Source: Auanema rhodensis
Taxonomy: Eukaryota > Nematoda > Chromadorea > Rhabditida > Rhabditidae
Direction: 5' to 3'
Assembly (NCBI GenBank): GCA_964057225.1
Contig: OZ059895.1
Location: 1,736,001 to 1,800,000 of the forward strand
DNA: 64,000 nucleotides
Positions 37,562 to 51,000 of this stretch are shown piece after piece (the first letter of the stretch is position 1; every line of letters begins with the position of its first letter). The notes below the pieces were generated by a model. The model was not told where the DNA came from. It made no database searches and worked only from the letters and a program-made list of their open reading frames with translations. A program made the translations under genes and the position numbers.

Positions 37562-38614
37562 ATTATTTTGAAATTTTTCGAAAAAATTTTTGTCAAAATG
37601 TTTTTGGAAGCAATGTTGAGTGTACATGGAAACTCAACATACACTAATGCATCATTTTTCAAACGATCATAACTAATTTTTGTATCAAGCGTTTCTCAAT
37701 GTAGTATAGTGCATTCGATGCGGATTTTTAAGCTGCGGCGATCTGTGTTATCAGATTTGCGCTAACTTAAAAATGCACCGAGATATCAACTGATATAAGT
37801 TCACACTTATATCCTCGATTTTCACCCTGAAGAATTAATTTTTTCGTTGAATAACATTGTCCATCGTCTTTGCCTTGAAAAATAGAATCTAAAAACATCT
37901 ACTTTTTGCTAAATTATTTTGAAATTTTTCGAAAAAATTTTTGTCAAAATGTTTTTGGAAGCAATGTTGAGTATACATGGAAACTCAACATACACTAATG
38001 CATCATTTTTCAAACGATCATAACTAATTTTTGTATCAAGCGTTTCTCAATGTAGTATAGTGCATTCGATGCGGATTTTTAAGCTGCGGCGATCTGTGTT
38101 ATCAGATTTGCGCTAACTTAAAAATGCACCGAGATATCAACTGATATAAGTTCACACTTATATCCTCGATTTTCACCCTGAAGAATTAATTTTTTCGTTG
38201 AATAACATTGTCCATCGTCTTTGCCTTGAAAAATAGAATCTAAAAACATCTACTTTTTGCTAAATTATTTTGAAATTTTTCGAAAAAATTTTTGTCAAAA
38301 TGTTTTTGGAAGCAATGTTGAGTGTACATGGAAACTCAACATACACTAATGCATCATTTTTCAAACGATCATAACTAATTTTTGTATCAAGCGTTTCTCA
38401 ATGTAGTATAGTGCATTCGATGCGGATTTTTAAGCTGCGGCGATCTGTGTTATCAGATTTGCGCTAACTTAAAAATGCACCGAGATATCAACTGATATAA
38501 GTTCACACTTATATCCTCGATTTTCACCCTGAAGAATTAATTTTTTCGTTGAATAACATTGTCCATCGTCTTTGCCTTGAAAAATAGAATCTAAAAACAT
38601 CTACTTTTTGCTAA
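37211..38614 (+). repeat. Four-unit repeat, third copy of the 32997-34400 module
   Basis: Units 107-110 (A ending CTAATTTTT; B with ATAGAATC; B with GAGTATACATGG; B) repeat the order of units 95-98 (32997-34400) and 103-106 (35807-37210). The last unit ends ATAGAATC instead of ATGGAATC, a small difference from the other two copies. Confidence 0.88.
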
Positions 38615-40018
38615 ATTATTTTGAAATTTTTCGAAAAAATTTTTGTCAAAATGTTTTTGGAAGCAATGTTGAGTGTACATGGAAACTCAACATACACTAA
38701 TGCATCATTTTTCAAACGATCATAACTAATTTTTGTATCAAACGTTTCTCAATGTAGTATAGTGCATTCGATGCGGATTTTTAAGCTGCGTCGATCTGTG
38801 TTATCAGATTTGCGCTAGCTTAAAAATGCACCGAGATATCAACTGATATAAGTTCACACTTATATCCTCGATTTTCACCCTGAAGAATTAATTTTTTCGT
38901 TGAATAACATCGTCCATCGTCTTTGCCTTGAAAAATGGAATCTAAAAACATCTACTTTTTGCTAAATTATTTTGAAATTTTTCGAAAAAATTTTTGTCAA
39001 AATGTTTTTGGAAGCAATGTTGAGTGTACATGGAAACTCAACATACACTAATGCATCATTTTTCAAACGATCATAACTAATTTTTGTATTAAGCGTTTCT
39101 CAATGTAGTATAGTGCATTCGATGCGGATTTTTAAGCTGCGTCGATCTGTGTTATCAGATTTGCGCTAGCTTAAAAATGCACCGAGATATCAACTGATAT
39201 AAGTTCACACTTATATCCTCGATTTTCACCCTGAAGAATTAATTTTTTCGTTGAATAACATTGTCCATCGTCTTTGCCTTGAAAAATGGAATCTAAAAAC
39301 ATCTACTTTTTGCTAAATTATTTTGAAATTTTTCGAAAAAATTTTTGTCAAAATGTTTTTGGAAGCAATGTTGAGTGTACATGGAAACTCAACATACACT
39401 AATGCATCATTTTTCAAACGATCATAACTAATTTTTGTATCAAGCGTTTCTCGATGTAGTATAGTGCATTCGATGCGGATTTTTAAGCTGCGTCGATCTG
39501 TGTTATCAGATTTGCGCTAGCTTAAAAATGCACCGAGATATCAACTGATATAAGTTCACACTTATATCCTCGATTTTCACCCTGAAGAATTAATTTTTTT
39601 GTTGAATAACATTGTCTATCGTCTTTGCCTTGAAAAATGGAATCTAAAAACATCTATTTTTTGCTAAATTATTTTGAAATTTTTCGAAAAAATTTTTGTC
39701 AAAATGTTTTTGGAAGCAATGTTGAGTGTACATGAAAACTCAACATACACTAATGCATCATTTTTCAAACAATCATAACTAATTTGTGTATTAAGCGTTT
39801 CTCAATGTAGTATAGTGCATTCGATGCGGATTTTTGAGCTGCGTCGATCTGTGTTATCAGATTTGCGCTAGCTTAAAAATGCACCGAGATATCAACTGAT
39901 ATAAGTTCACACTTATATCTTCGATTTTCACCCTGAAGAATTAATTTTTTCGTTGAATAACATTGTCTATCGTCTTTGCCTTGAAAAATGGAATCTAAAA
40001 ACATCTATTTTTTGCTAA
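38264..40018 (+). repeat. Five-unit module, copy 1 (units 110-114)
   Basis: Order: B with ATAGAATC; D with ACATCGTCC; unit with TTTTTGTATTAAG; A with a T replacing the C of TTTTCGTTG (near 39600); C with CATGAAAAC and TATATCTTCG. The same order recurs 2,106 bp downstream, with one unit (115) between the copies. The first three units form a smaller module also seen at 59329 and 60734. Confidence 0.85.
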
Positions 40019-40369
40019 ATTATTTTGAAATTTTTCGAAAAAATTTTTGTCAAAATGTTTTTGGAAGCAATGTTGAGTGTACATGGAAACTCAACATACA
40101 CTAATGCATCATTTTTCAAACGATCATAACTAATTTTTGTATCAAGCGTTTCTCGATGTAGTATAGTGCATTCGATGCGGATTTTTAAGCTGCGGCGATC
40201 TGTGTTATCAGATTTGCGCTAACTTAAAAATGCACCGAGATATCAACTGATATAAGTTCACACTTATATCCTCGATTTTCACCCTGAAGAATTAATTTTT
40301 TCGTTGAATAACATTGTCCATCGTCTTTGCCTTGAAAAATAGAATCTAAAAACATCTACTTTTTGCTAA

Positions 40370-42124
40370 ATTATTTTGAAATTTTTCGAAAAAATTTTTG
40401 TCAAAATGTTTTTGGAAGCAATGTTGAGTGTACATGGAAACTCAACATACACTAATGCATCATTTTTCAAACGATCATAACTAATTTTTGTATCAAGCGT
40501 TTCTCAATGTAGTATAGTGCATTCGATGCGGATTTTTAAGCTGCGGCGATCTGTGTTATCAGATTTGCGCTAACTTAAAAATGCACCGAGATATCAACTG
40601 ATATAAGTTCACACTTATATCCTCGATTTTCACCCTGAAGAATTAATTTTTTCGTTGAATAACATTGTCCATCGTCTTTGCCTTGAAAAATAGAATCTAA
40701 AAACATCTACTTTTTGCTAAATTATTTTGAAATTTTTCGAAAAAATTTTTGTCAAAATGTTTTTGGAAGCAATGTTGAGTGTACATGGAAACTCAACATA
40801 CACTAATGCATCATTTTTCAAACGATCATAACTAATTTTTGTATCAAACGTTTCTCAATGTAGTATAGTGCATTCGATGCGGATTTTTAAGCTGCGTCGA
40901 TCTGTGTTATCAGATTTGCGCTAGCTTAAAAATGCACCGAGATATCAACTGATATAAGTTCACACTTATATCCTCGATTTTCACCCTGAAGAATTAATTT
41001 TTTCGTTGAATAACATCGTCCATCGTCTTTGCCTTGAAAAATGGAATCTAAAAACATCTACTTTTTGCTAAATTATTTTGAAATTTTTCGAAAAAATTTT
41101 TGTCAAAATGTTTTTGGAAGCAATGTTGAGTGTACATGGAAACTCAACATACACTAATGCATCATTTTTCAAACGATCATAACTAATTTTTGTATTAAGC
41201 GTTTCTCAATGTAGTATAGTGCATTCGATGCGGATTTTTAAGCTGCGTCGATCTGTGTTATCAGATTTGCGCTAGCTTAAAAATGCACCGAGATATCAAC
41301 TGATATAAGTTCACACTTATATCCTCGATTTTCACCCTGAAGAATTAATTTTTTCGTTGAATAACATTGTCCATCGTCTTTGCCTTGAAAAATGGAATCT
41401 AAAAACATCTACTTTTTGCTAAATTATTTTGAAATTTTTCGAAAAAATTTTTGTCAAAATGTTTTTGGAAGCAATGTTGAGTGTACATGGAAACTCAACA
41501 TACACTAATGCATCATTTTTCAAACGATCATAACTAATTTTTGTATCAAGCGTTTCTCGATGTAGTATAGTGCATTCGATGCGGATTTTTAAGCTGCGTC
41601 GATCTGTGTTATCAGATTTGCGCTAGCTTAAAAATGCACCGAGATATCAACTGATATAAGTTCACACTTATATCCTCGATTTTCACCCTGAAGAATTAAT
41701 TTTTTTGTTGAATAACATTGTCTATCGTCTTTGCCTTGAAAAATGGAATCTAAAAACATCTATTTTTTGCTAAATTATTTTGAAATTTTTCGAAAAAATT
41801 TTTGTCAAAATGTTTTTGGAAGCAATGTTGAGTGTACATGAAAACTCAACATACACTAATGCATCATTTTTCAAACAATCATAACTAATTTGTGTATTAA
41901 GCGTTTCTCAATGTAGTATAGTGCATTCGATGCGGATTTTTGAGCTGCGTCGATCTGTGTTATCAGATTTGCGCTAGCTTAAAAATGCACCGAGATATCA
42001 ACTGATATAAGTTCACACTTATATCTTCGATTTTCACCCTGAAGAATTAATTTTTTCGTTGAATAACATTGTCTATCGTCTTTGCCTTGAAAAATGGAAT
42101 CTAAAAACATCTATTTTTTGCTAA
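40370..42124 (+). repeat. Five-unit module, copy 2 (units 116-120)
   Basis: Same order and rare markers as 38264-40018, including the lost CpG of TTTTCGTTG near 41706 and TATATCTTCG at about 42022. It leads directly into the subfamily C block. Confidence 0.85.
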
Positions 42125-43879
42125 ATTATTTTGAAATTTTTCGAAAAAATTTTTGTCAAAATGTTTTTGGAAGCAATGTTGAGTGTACATGGAAACTCAA
42201 CATACACTAATGCATCATTTTTCAAACAATCATAACTAATTTGTGTATTAAGCGTTTCTCAATGTAGTATAATGCATTCGATGCGGATTTTTGAGCTGCG
42301 TCGATCTGTGTTATCAGATTTGCGCTAGCTTAAAAATGCACCGAGATATCAACTGATATAAGTTCACACTTATATCCTCGATTTTCACCCTGAAGAATTA
42401 ATTTTTTCGTTGAATAACATTGTCTATCGTCTTTGCCTTGAAAAATGGAATCTAAAAACATCTATTTTTTGCTAAATTATTTTGAAATTTTTCGAAAAAA
42501 TTTTTGTCAAAATGTTTTTGGAAGCAATGTTGAGTGTACATGAAAACTCAACATACACTAATGCATCATTTTTCAAACAATCATAACTAATTTGTGTATT
42601 AAGCGTTTCTCAATGTAGTATAGTGCATTCGATGCGGATTTTTGAGCTGCGTCGATCTGTGTTATCAGATTTGCGCTAGCTTAAAAATGCACCGAGATAT
42701 CAACTGATATAAGTTCACACTTATATCCTCGATTTTCACCCTGAAGAATTAATTTTTTCGTTGAATAACATTGTCTATCGTCTTTGCCTTGAAAAATGGA
42801 ATCTAAAAACATCTATTTTTTGCTAAATTATTTTGAAATTTTTCGAAAAAATTTTTGTCAAAATGTTTTTGGAAGCAATGTTGAGTGTACATGGAAACTC
42901 AACATACACTAATGCATCATTTTTCAAACAATCATAACTAATTTGTGTATTAAGCGTTTCTCAATGTAGTATAGTGCATTCGATGCGGATTTTTGAGCTG
43001 CGTCGATCTGTGTTATCAGATTTGCGCTAGCTTAAAAATGCACCGAGATATCAACTGATATAAGTTCACACTTATATCCTCGATTTTCACCCTGAAGAAT
43101 TAATTTTTTCGTTGAATAACATTGTCTATCGTCTTTGCCTTGAAAAATGGAATCTAAAAACATCTATTTTTTGCTAAATTATTTTGAAATTTTTCGAAAA
43201 AATTTTTGTCAAAATGTTTTTGGAAGCAATGTTGAGTGTACATGAAAACTCAACATACACTAATGCATCATTTTTCAAACAATCATAACTAATTTGTGTA
43301 TTAAGCGTTTCTCAATGTAGTATAGTGCATTCGATGCGGATTTTTGAGCTGCGTCGATCTGTGTTATCAGATTTGCGCTAGCTTAAAAATGCACCGAGAT
43401 ATCAACTGATATAAGTTCACACTTATATCCTCGATTTTCACCCTGAAGAATTAATTTTTTCGTTGAATAACATTGTCTATCGTCTTTGCCTTGAAAAATG
43501 GAATCTAAAAACATCTATTTTTTGCTAAATTATTTTGAAATTTTTCGAAAAAATTTTTGTCAAAATGTTTTTGGAAGCAATGTTGAGTGTACATGGAAAC
43601 TCAACATACACTAATGCATCATTTTTCAAACAATCATAACTAATTTGTGTATTAAGCGTTTCTCAATGTAGTATAGTGCATTCGATGCGGATTTTTGAGC
43701 TGCGTCGATCTGTGTTATCAGATTTGCGCTAGCTTAAAAATGCACCGAGATATCAACTGATATAAGTTCACACTTATATCCTCGATTTTCACCCTGAAGA
43801 ATTAATTTTTTCGTTGAATAACATTGTCCATCGTCTTTGCCTTGAAAAATGGAATCTAAAAACATCTACTTTTTGCTAA
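41774..43879 (+). repeat. Two-unit higher-order repeat, three tandem copies (702 bp each)
   Basis: Units 120-125 are all subfamily C and alternate strictly between CATGAAAAC (A68) and CATGGAAAC (G68), starting at 41774, 42476 and 43178. Other differences are few: TATCTTCG in the first, TATAATGC in the second unit, and GTCCATCG with CTAC at the end of the last. Confidence 0.85.
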
Positions 43880-45283
43880 ATTATTTTGAAATTTTTCGAA
43901 AAAATTTTTGTCAAAATGTTTTTGGAAGCAATGTTGAGTGTACATGGAAACTCAACATACACTAATGCATCATTTTTCAAACGATCATAACTAATTTTTG
44001 TATCAAGCGTTTCTCGATGTAGTATAGTGCATTCGATGCGGATTTTTAAGCTGCGTCGATCTGTGTTATCAGATTTGCGCTAGCTTAAAAATGCACCGAG
44101 ATATCAACTGATATAAGTTCACACTTATATCCTCGATTTTCACCCTGAAGAATTTATTTTTTCGTTGAATAACATTGTCCATCGTCTTTGCCTTGAAAAA
44201 TGAAATCTAAAAACATCTACTTTTTGCTAAATTATTTTGAAATTTTTCGAAAAAATTTTTGTCAAAATGTTTTTGGAAGCAATGTTGAGTGTACATGAAA
44301 ACTCAACATACACTAATGCATCATTTTTCAAACAATCATAACTAATTTGTGTATTAAGCGTTTCTCAATGTAGTATAGTGCATTCGATGCGGATTTTTGA
44401 GCTGCGTCGATCTGTGTTATCAGATTTGCGCTAGCTTAAAAATGCACCGAGATATCAACTGATATAAGTTCACACTTATATCCTCGATTTTCACCCTGAA
44501 GAATTAATTTTTTCGTTGAATAACATTGTCTATCGTCTTTGCCTTGAAAAATGGAATCTAAAAACATCTATTTTTTGCTAAATTATTTTGAAATTTTTCG
44601 AAAAAATTTTTGTCAAAATGTTTTTGGAAGCAATGTTGAGTGTACATGGAAACTCAACATACACTAATGCATCATTTTTCAAACAATCATAACTAATTTG
44701 TGTATTAAGCGTTTCTCAATGTAGTATAGTGCATTCGATGCGGATTTTTGAGCTGCGTCGATCTGTGTTATCAGATTTGCGCTAGCTTAAAAATGCACCG
44801 AGATATCAACTGATATAAGTTCACACTTATATCCTCGATTTTCACCCTGAAGAATTAATTTTTTCGTTGAATAACATTGTCCATCGTCTTTGCCTTGAAA
44901 AATGGAATCTAAAAACATCTACTTTTTGCTAAATTATTTTGAAATTTTTCGAAAAAATTTTTGTCAAAATGTTTTTGGAAGCAATGTTGAGTGTACATGG
45001 AAACTCAACATACACTAATGCATCATTTTTCAAACGATCATAACTAATTTTTGTATCAAGCGTTTCTCGATGTAGTATAGTGCATTCGATGCGGATTTTT
45101 AAGCTGCGTCGATCTGTGTTATCAGATTTGCGCTAGCTTAAAAATGCACCGAGATATCAACTGATATAAGTTCACACTTATATCCTCGATTTTCACCCTG
45201 AAGAATTTATTTTTTCGTTGAATAACATTGTCCATCGTCTTTGCCTTGAAAAATGAAATCTAAAAACATCTACTTTTTGCTAA
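43178..45283 (+). repeat. Three-unit higher-order repeat, two tandem copies (1,053 bp each)
   Basis: Units 124-126 and 127-129: C with CATGAAAAC; C with CATGGAAAC ending CTAC; A-like with GAATTTATT and GAAATC. The copy junction is at 44231. The block overlaps the end of the two-unit repeat, showing that one local period gives way to another by inclusion of an A-like unit. Confidence 0.88.
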
Positions 45284-48093
45284 ATTATTTTGAAATTTTT
45301 CGAAAAAATTTTTGTCAAAATGTTTTTGGAAGCAATGTTGAGTGTACATGGAAACTCAACATACACTAATGCATCATTTTTCAAACAATCATAACTAATT
45401 TGTGTATTAAGCGTTGCTCAATGTAGTATAGTGCATTCGATGCGGATTTTTGAGCTGCGTCGATCTGTGTTATCAGATTTGCGCTAGCTTAAAAATGCAC
45501 CGAGATATCAACTGATATAAGTTCACACTTATATCCTCGATTTTCACCCTGAAGAATTAATTTTTTCGTTGAATAACATTGTCTATCGTCTTTGCCTTGA
45601 AAAATGGAATCTAAAAACATCTATTTTTTGCTAAATTATTTTGAAATTTTTCGAAAAAATTTTTGTCAAAATGTTTTTGGAAGCAATGTTGAGTGTACAT
45701 GAAAACTCAACATACACTAATGCATCATTTTTCAAACAATCATAACTAATTTGTGTATTAAGCGTTTCTCAATGTAGTATAGTGCATTCGATGCGGATTT
45801 TTGAGCTGCGTCGATCTGTGTTATCAGATTTGCGCTAGCTTAAAAATGCACCGAGATATCAACTGATATAAGTTCACACTTATATCCTCGATTTTCACCC
45901 TGAAGAATTAATTTTTTCGTTGAATAACATTGTCTATCGTCTTTGCCTTGAAAAATGGAATCTAAAAACATTTATTTTTTGCTAAATTATTTTGAAATTT
46001 TTCGAAAAAATTTTTGTCAAAATGTTTTTGGAAGCAATGTTGAGTGTACATGGAAACTCAACATACACTAATGCATCATTTTTCAAACAATCATAACTAA
46101 TTTGTGTATTAAGCGTTTCTCAATGTAGTATAGTGCATTCGATGCGGATTTTTGAGCTGCGTCGATCTGTGTTATCAGATTTGCGCTAGCTTAAAAATGC
46201 ACCGAGATATCAACTGATATAAGTTCACACTTATATCCTCGATTTTCACCCTGAAGAATTAATTTTTTCGTTGAATAACATTGTCTATCGTCTTTGCCTT
46301 GAAAAATGGAATCTAAAAACATCTATTTTTTGCTAAATTATTTTGAAATTTTTCGAAAAAATTTTTGTCAAAATGTTTTTGGAAGCAATGTTGAGTGTAC
46401 ATGGAAACTCAACATACACTAATGCATCATTTTTCAAACGATCATAACTTATTTTTTGTATCAAGCGTTTCTCGATGTAGTATAGTGCATTCGATGCGGA
46501 TTTTTAAGCTGCGTCGATCTGTGTTATCAGATTTGCGCTAGCTTAAAAATGCACCGAGATATCAACTGATATAAGTTCACACTTATATCCTCGATTTTCA
46601 CCCTGAAGAATTAATTTTTTCGTTGAATAACATTGTCCATCGTCTTTGCCTTGAAAAATGAAATCTAAAAACATCTACTTTTTGCTAAATTATTTTGAAA
46701 TTTTTCGAAAAAATTTTTGTCAAAATGTTTTTGGAAGCAATGTTGAGTGTACATGGAAACTCAACATACACTAATGCATCATTTTTCAAACAATCATAAC
46801 TAATTTGTGTATTAAGCGTTTCTCAATGTAGTATAGTGCATTCGATGCGGATTTTTGAGCTGCGTCGATCTGTGTTATCAGATTTGCGCTAGCTTAAAAA
46901 TGCACCGAGATATCAACTGATATAAGTTCACACTTATATCCTCGATTTTCACCCTGAAGAATTAATTTTTTCGTTGAATAACATTGTCTATCGTCTTTGC
47001 CTTGAAAAATGGAATCTAAAAACATCTATTTTTTGCTAAATTATTTTGAAATTTTTCGAAAAAATTTTTGTCAAAATGTTTTTGGAAGCAATGTTGAGTG
47101 TACATGAAAACTCAACATACACTAATGCATCATTTTTCAAACAATCATAACTAATTTGTGTATTAAGCGTTTCTCAATGTAGTATAGTGCATTCGATGCG
47201 GATTTTTGAGCTGCGTCGATCTGTGTTATCAGATTTGCGCTAGCTTAAAAATGCACCGAGATATCAACTGATATAAGTTCACACTTATATCCTCGATTTT
47301 CACCCTGAAGAATTAATTTTTTCGTTGAATAACATTGTCTATCGTCTTTGCCTTGAAAAATGGAATCTAAAAACATCTATTTTTTGCTAAATTATTTTGA
47401 AATTTTTCGAAAAAATTTTTGTCAAAATGTTTTTGGAAGCAATGTTGAGTGTACATGGAAACTCAACATACACTAATGCATCATTTTTCAAACAATCATA
47501 ACTAATTTGTGTATTAAGCGTTTCTCAATGTAGTATAGTGCATTCGATGCGGATTTTTGAGCTGCGTCGATCTGTGTTATCAGATTTGCGCTAGCTTAAA
47601 AATGCACCGAGATATCAACTGATATAAGTTCACACTTATATCCTCGATTTTCACCCTGAAGAATTAATTTTTTCGTTGAATAACATTGTCTATCGTCTTT
47701 GCCTTGAAAAATGGAATCTGAAAACATCTATTTTTTGCTAAATTATTTTGAAATTTTTCGAAAAAATTTTTGTCAAAATGTTTTTGGAAGCAATGTTGAG
47801 TGTACATGGAAACTCAACATACACTAATGCATCATTTTTCAAACGATCATAACTTATTTTTTGTATCAAGCGTTTCTCGATGTAGTATAGTGCATTCGAT
47901 GCGGATTTTTAAGCTGCGTCGATCTGTGTTATCAGATTTGCGCTAGCTTAAAAATGCACCGAGATATCAACTGATATAAGTTCACACTTATATCCTCGAT
48001 TTTCACCCTGAAGAATTAATTTTTTCGTTGAATAACATTGTCCATCGTCTTTGCCTTGAAAAATGGAATCTAAAAACATCTAATTTTTGCTAA
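45284..48093 (+). repeat. Four-unit higher-order repeat, two tandem copies (1,405 bp each)
   Basis: Units 130-133 and 134-137: C; C with CATGAAAAC; C; A-like with AACTTATTTTTTG (six-T insertion at 46452-46457 and 47857-47862). The junction is at 46689. Small differences are GTTGCTCAATG in unit 130, ACATTTATTT in unit 131, AATCTGAAAAC in unit 136, and GAAATC versus CTAATTTTT at the ends of the A-like units. Confidence 0.88.
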
Positions 48094-51000
48094 ATTATTT
48101 TGAAATTTTTCGAAAAAATTTTTGTCAAAATGTTTTTGGAAGCAATGTTGAGTGTACATGGAAACTCAACATACACTAATGCATCATTTTTCAAACGATC
48201 ATAACTAATTTTTGTATCAAGCGTTTCTCAATGTAGTATAGTGCATTCGATGCGGATTTTTAAGCTGCGGCGATCTGTGTTATCAGATTTGCGCTAACTT
48301 AAAAATGCACCGAGATATCAACTGATATAAGTTCACACTTATATCCTCGATTTTCACCCTGAAGAATTAATTTTTTCGTTGAATAACATTGTCCATCGTC
48401 TTTGCCTTGAAAAATGGAATCTAAAAACATCTACTTTTTGCTAAATTATTTTGAAATTTTTCGAAAAAATTTTTGTCAAAATGTTTTTGGAAGCAATGTT
48501 GAGTGTACATGGAAACTCAACATACACTAATGCATCATTTTTCAAACGATCATAACTAATTTTTGTATTAAGCGTTTCTCAATGTAGTATAGTGCATTCG
48601 ATGCGGATTTTTAAGCTGCGTCGATCTGTGTTATCAGATTTGCGCTAGCTTAAAAATGCACCGAGATATCAACTGATATAAGTTCACACTTATATCCTCG
48701 ATTTTCACCCTGAAGAATTAATTTTTTCGTTGAATAACATTGTCCATCGTCCTTGCCTTGAAAAATGGAATCTAAAAACATCTACTTTTTGCTAAATTAT
48801 TTTGAAATTTTTCGAAAAAATTTTTGTCAAAATGTTTTTGGAAGCAATGTTGAGTGTACATGGAAACTCAACATACACTAATGCATCATTTTTCAAACGA
48901 TCATAACTAATTTTTGTATCAAGCGTTTCTCGATGTAGTATAGTGCATTCGATGCGGATTTTTAAGCTGCGTCGATCTGTGTTATCAGATTTGCGCTAGC
49001 TTAAAAATGCACCGAGATATCAACTGATATAAGTTCACACTTATATCCTCGATTTTCACCCTGAAGAATTAATTTTTTCGTTGAATAACATTGTCCATCG
49101 TCTTTGCCTTGAAAAATGAAATCTAAAAACATCTACTTTTTGCTAAATTATTTTGAAATTTTTCGAAAAAATTTTTGTCAAAATGTTTTTGGAAGCAATG
49201 TTGAGTGTACATGGAAACTCAACATACACTAATGCATCATTTTTCAAACAATCATAACTAATTTGTGTATTAAGCGTTTCTCAATGTAGTATAGTGCATT
49301 CGATGCGGATTTTTGAGCTGCGTCGATCTGTGTTATCAGATTTGCGCTAGCTTAAAAATGCACCGAGATATCAACTGATATAAGTTCACACTTATATCCT
49401 CGATTTTCACCCTGAAGAATTAATTTTTTCGTTGAATAACATTGTCTATCGTCTTTGCCTTGAAAAATGGAATCTAAAAACATCTATTTTTTGCTAAATT
49501 ATTTTGAAATTTTTCGAAAAAATTTTTGTCAAAATGTTTTTGGAAGCAATGTTGAGTGTACATGGAAACTCAACATACACTAATGCATCATTTTTCAAAC
49601 AATCATAACTAATTTGTGTATTAAGCGTTTCTCAATGTAGTATAGTGCATTCGATGCGGATTTTTGAGCTGCGTCGATCTGTGTTATCAGATTTGCGCTA
49701 GCTTAAAAATGCACCGAGATATCAACTGATATAAGTTCACACTTATATCCTCGATTTTCACCCTGAAGAATTAATTTTTTCGTTGAATAACATTGTCTAT
49801 CGTCTTTGCCTTGAAAAATGGAATCTAAAAACATCTATTTTTTGCTAAATTATTTTGAAATTTTTCGAAAAAATTTTTGTCAAAATGTTTTTGGAAGCAA
49901 TGTTGAGTGTACATGGAAACTCAACATACACTAATGCATCATTTTTCAAACAATCATAACTAATTTGTGTATTAAGCGTTTCTCAATGTAGTATAGTGCA
50001 TTCGATGCGGATTTTTGAGCTGCGTCGATCTGTGTTATCAGATTTGCGCTAGCTTAAAAATGCACCGAGATATCAACTGATATAAGTTCACACTTATATC
50101 CTCGATTTTCACCCTGAAGAATTAATTTTTTCGTTGAATAACATTGTCTATCGTCTTTGCCTTGAAAAATGGAATCTAAAAACATCTATTTTTTGCTAAA
50201 TTATTTTGAAATTTTTCGAAAAAATTTTTGTCAAAATGTTTTTGGAAGCAATGTTGAGTGTACATGGAAACTCAACATACACTAATGCATCATTTTTCAA
50301 ACAATCATAACTAATTTGTGTATTAAGCGTTTCTCAATGTAGTATAGTGCATTCGATGCGGATTTTTGAGCTGCGTCGATCTGTGTTATCAGATTTGCGC
50401 TAGCTTAAAAATGCACCGAGATATCAACTGATATAAGTTCACACTTATATCCTCGATTTTCACCCTGAAGAATTAATTTTTTCGTTGAATAACATTGTCT
50501 ATCGTCTTTGCCTTGAAAAATGGAATCTAAAAACATCTATTTTTTGCTAAATTATTTTGAAATTTTTCGAAAAAATTTTTGTCAAAATGTTTTTGGAAGC
50601 AATGTTGAGTGTACATGGAAACTCAACATACACTAATGCATCATTTTTCAAACGATCATAACTTATTTTTTGTATCAAGCGTTTCTCGATGTAGTATAGT
50701 GCATTCGATGCGGATTTTTAAGCTGCGTCGATCTGTGTTATCAGATTTGCGCTAGCTTAAAAATGCACCGAGATATCAACTGATATAAGTTCACACTTAT
50801 ATCCTCGATTTTCACCCTGAAGAATTAATTTTTTCGTTGAATAACATTGTCCATCGTCTTTGCCTTGAAAAATGAAATCTAAAAACATCTACTTTTTGCT
50901 AAATTATTTTGAAATTTTTCGAAAAAATTTTTGTCAAAATGTTTTTGGAAGCAATGTTGAGTGTACATGGAAACTCAACATACACTAATGCATCATTTTT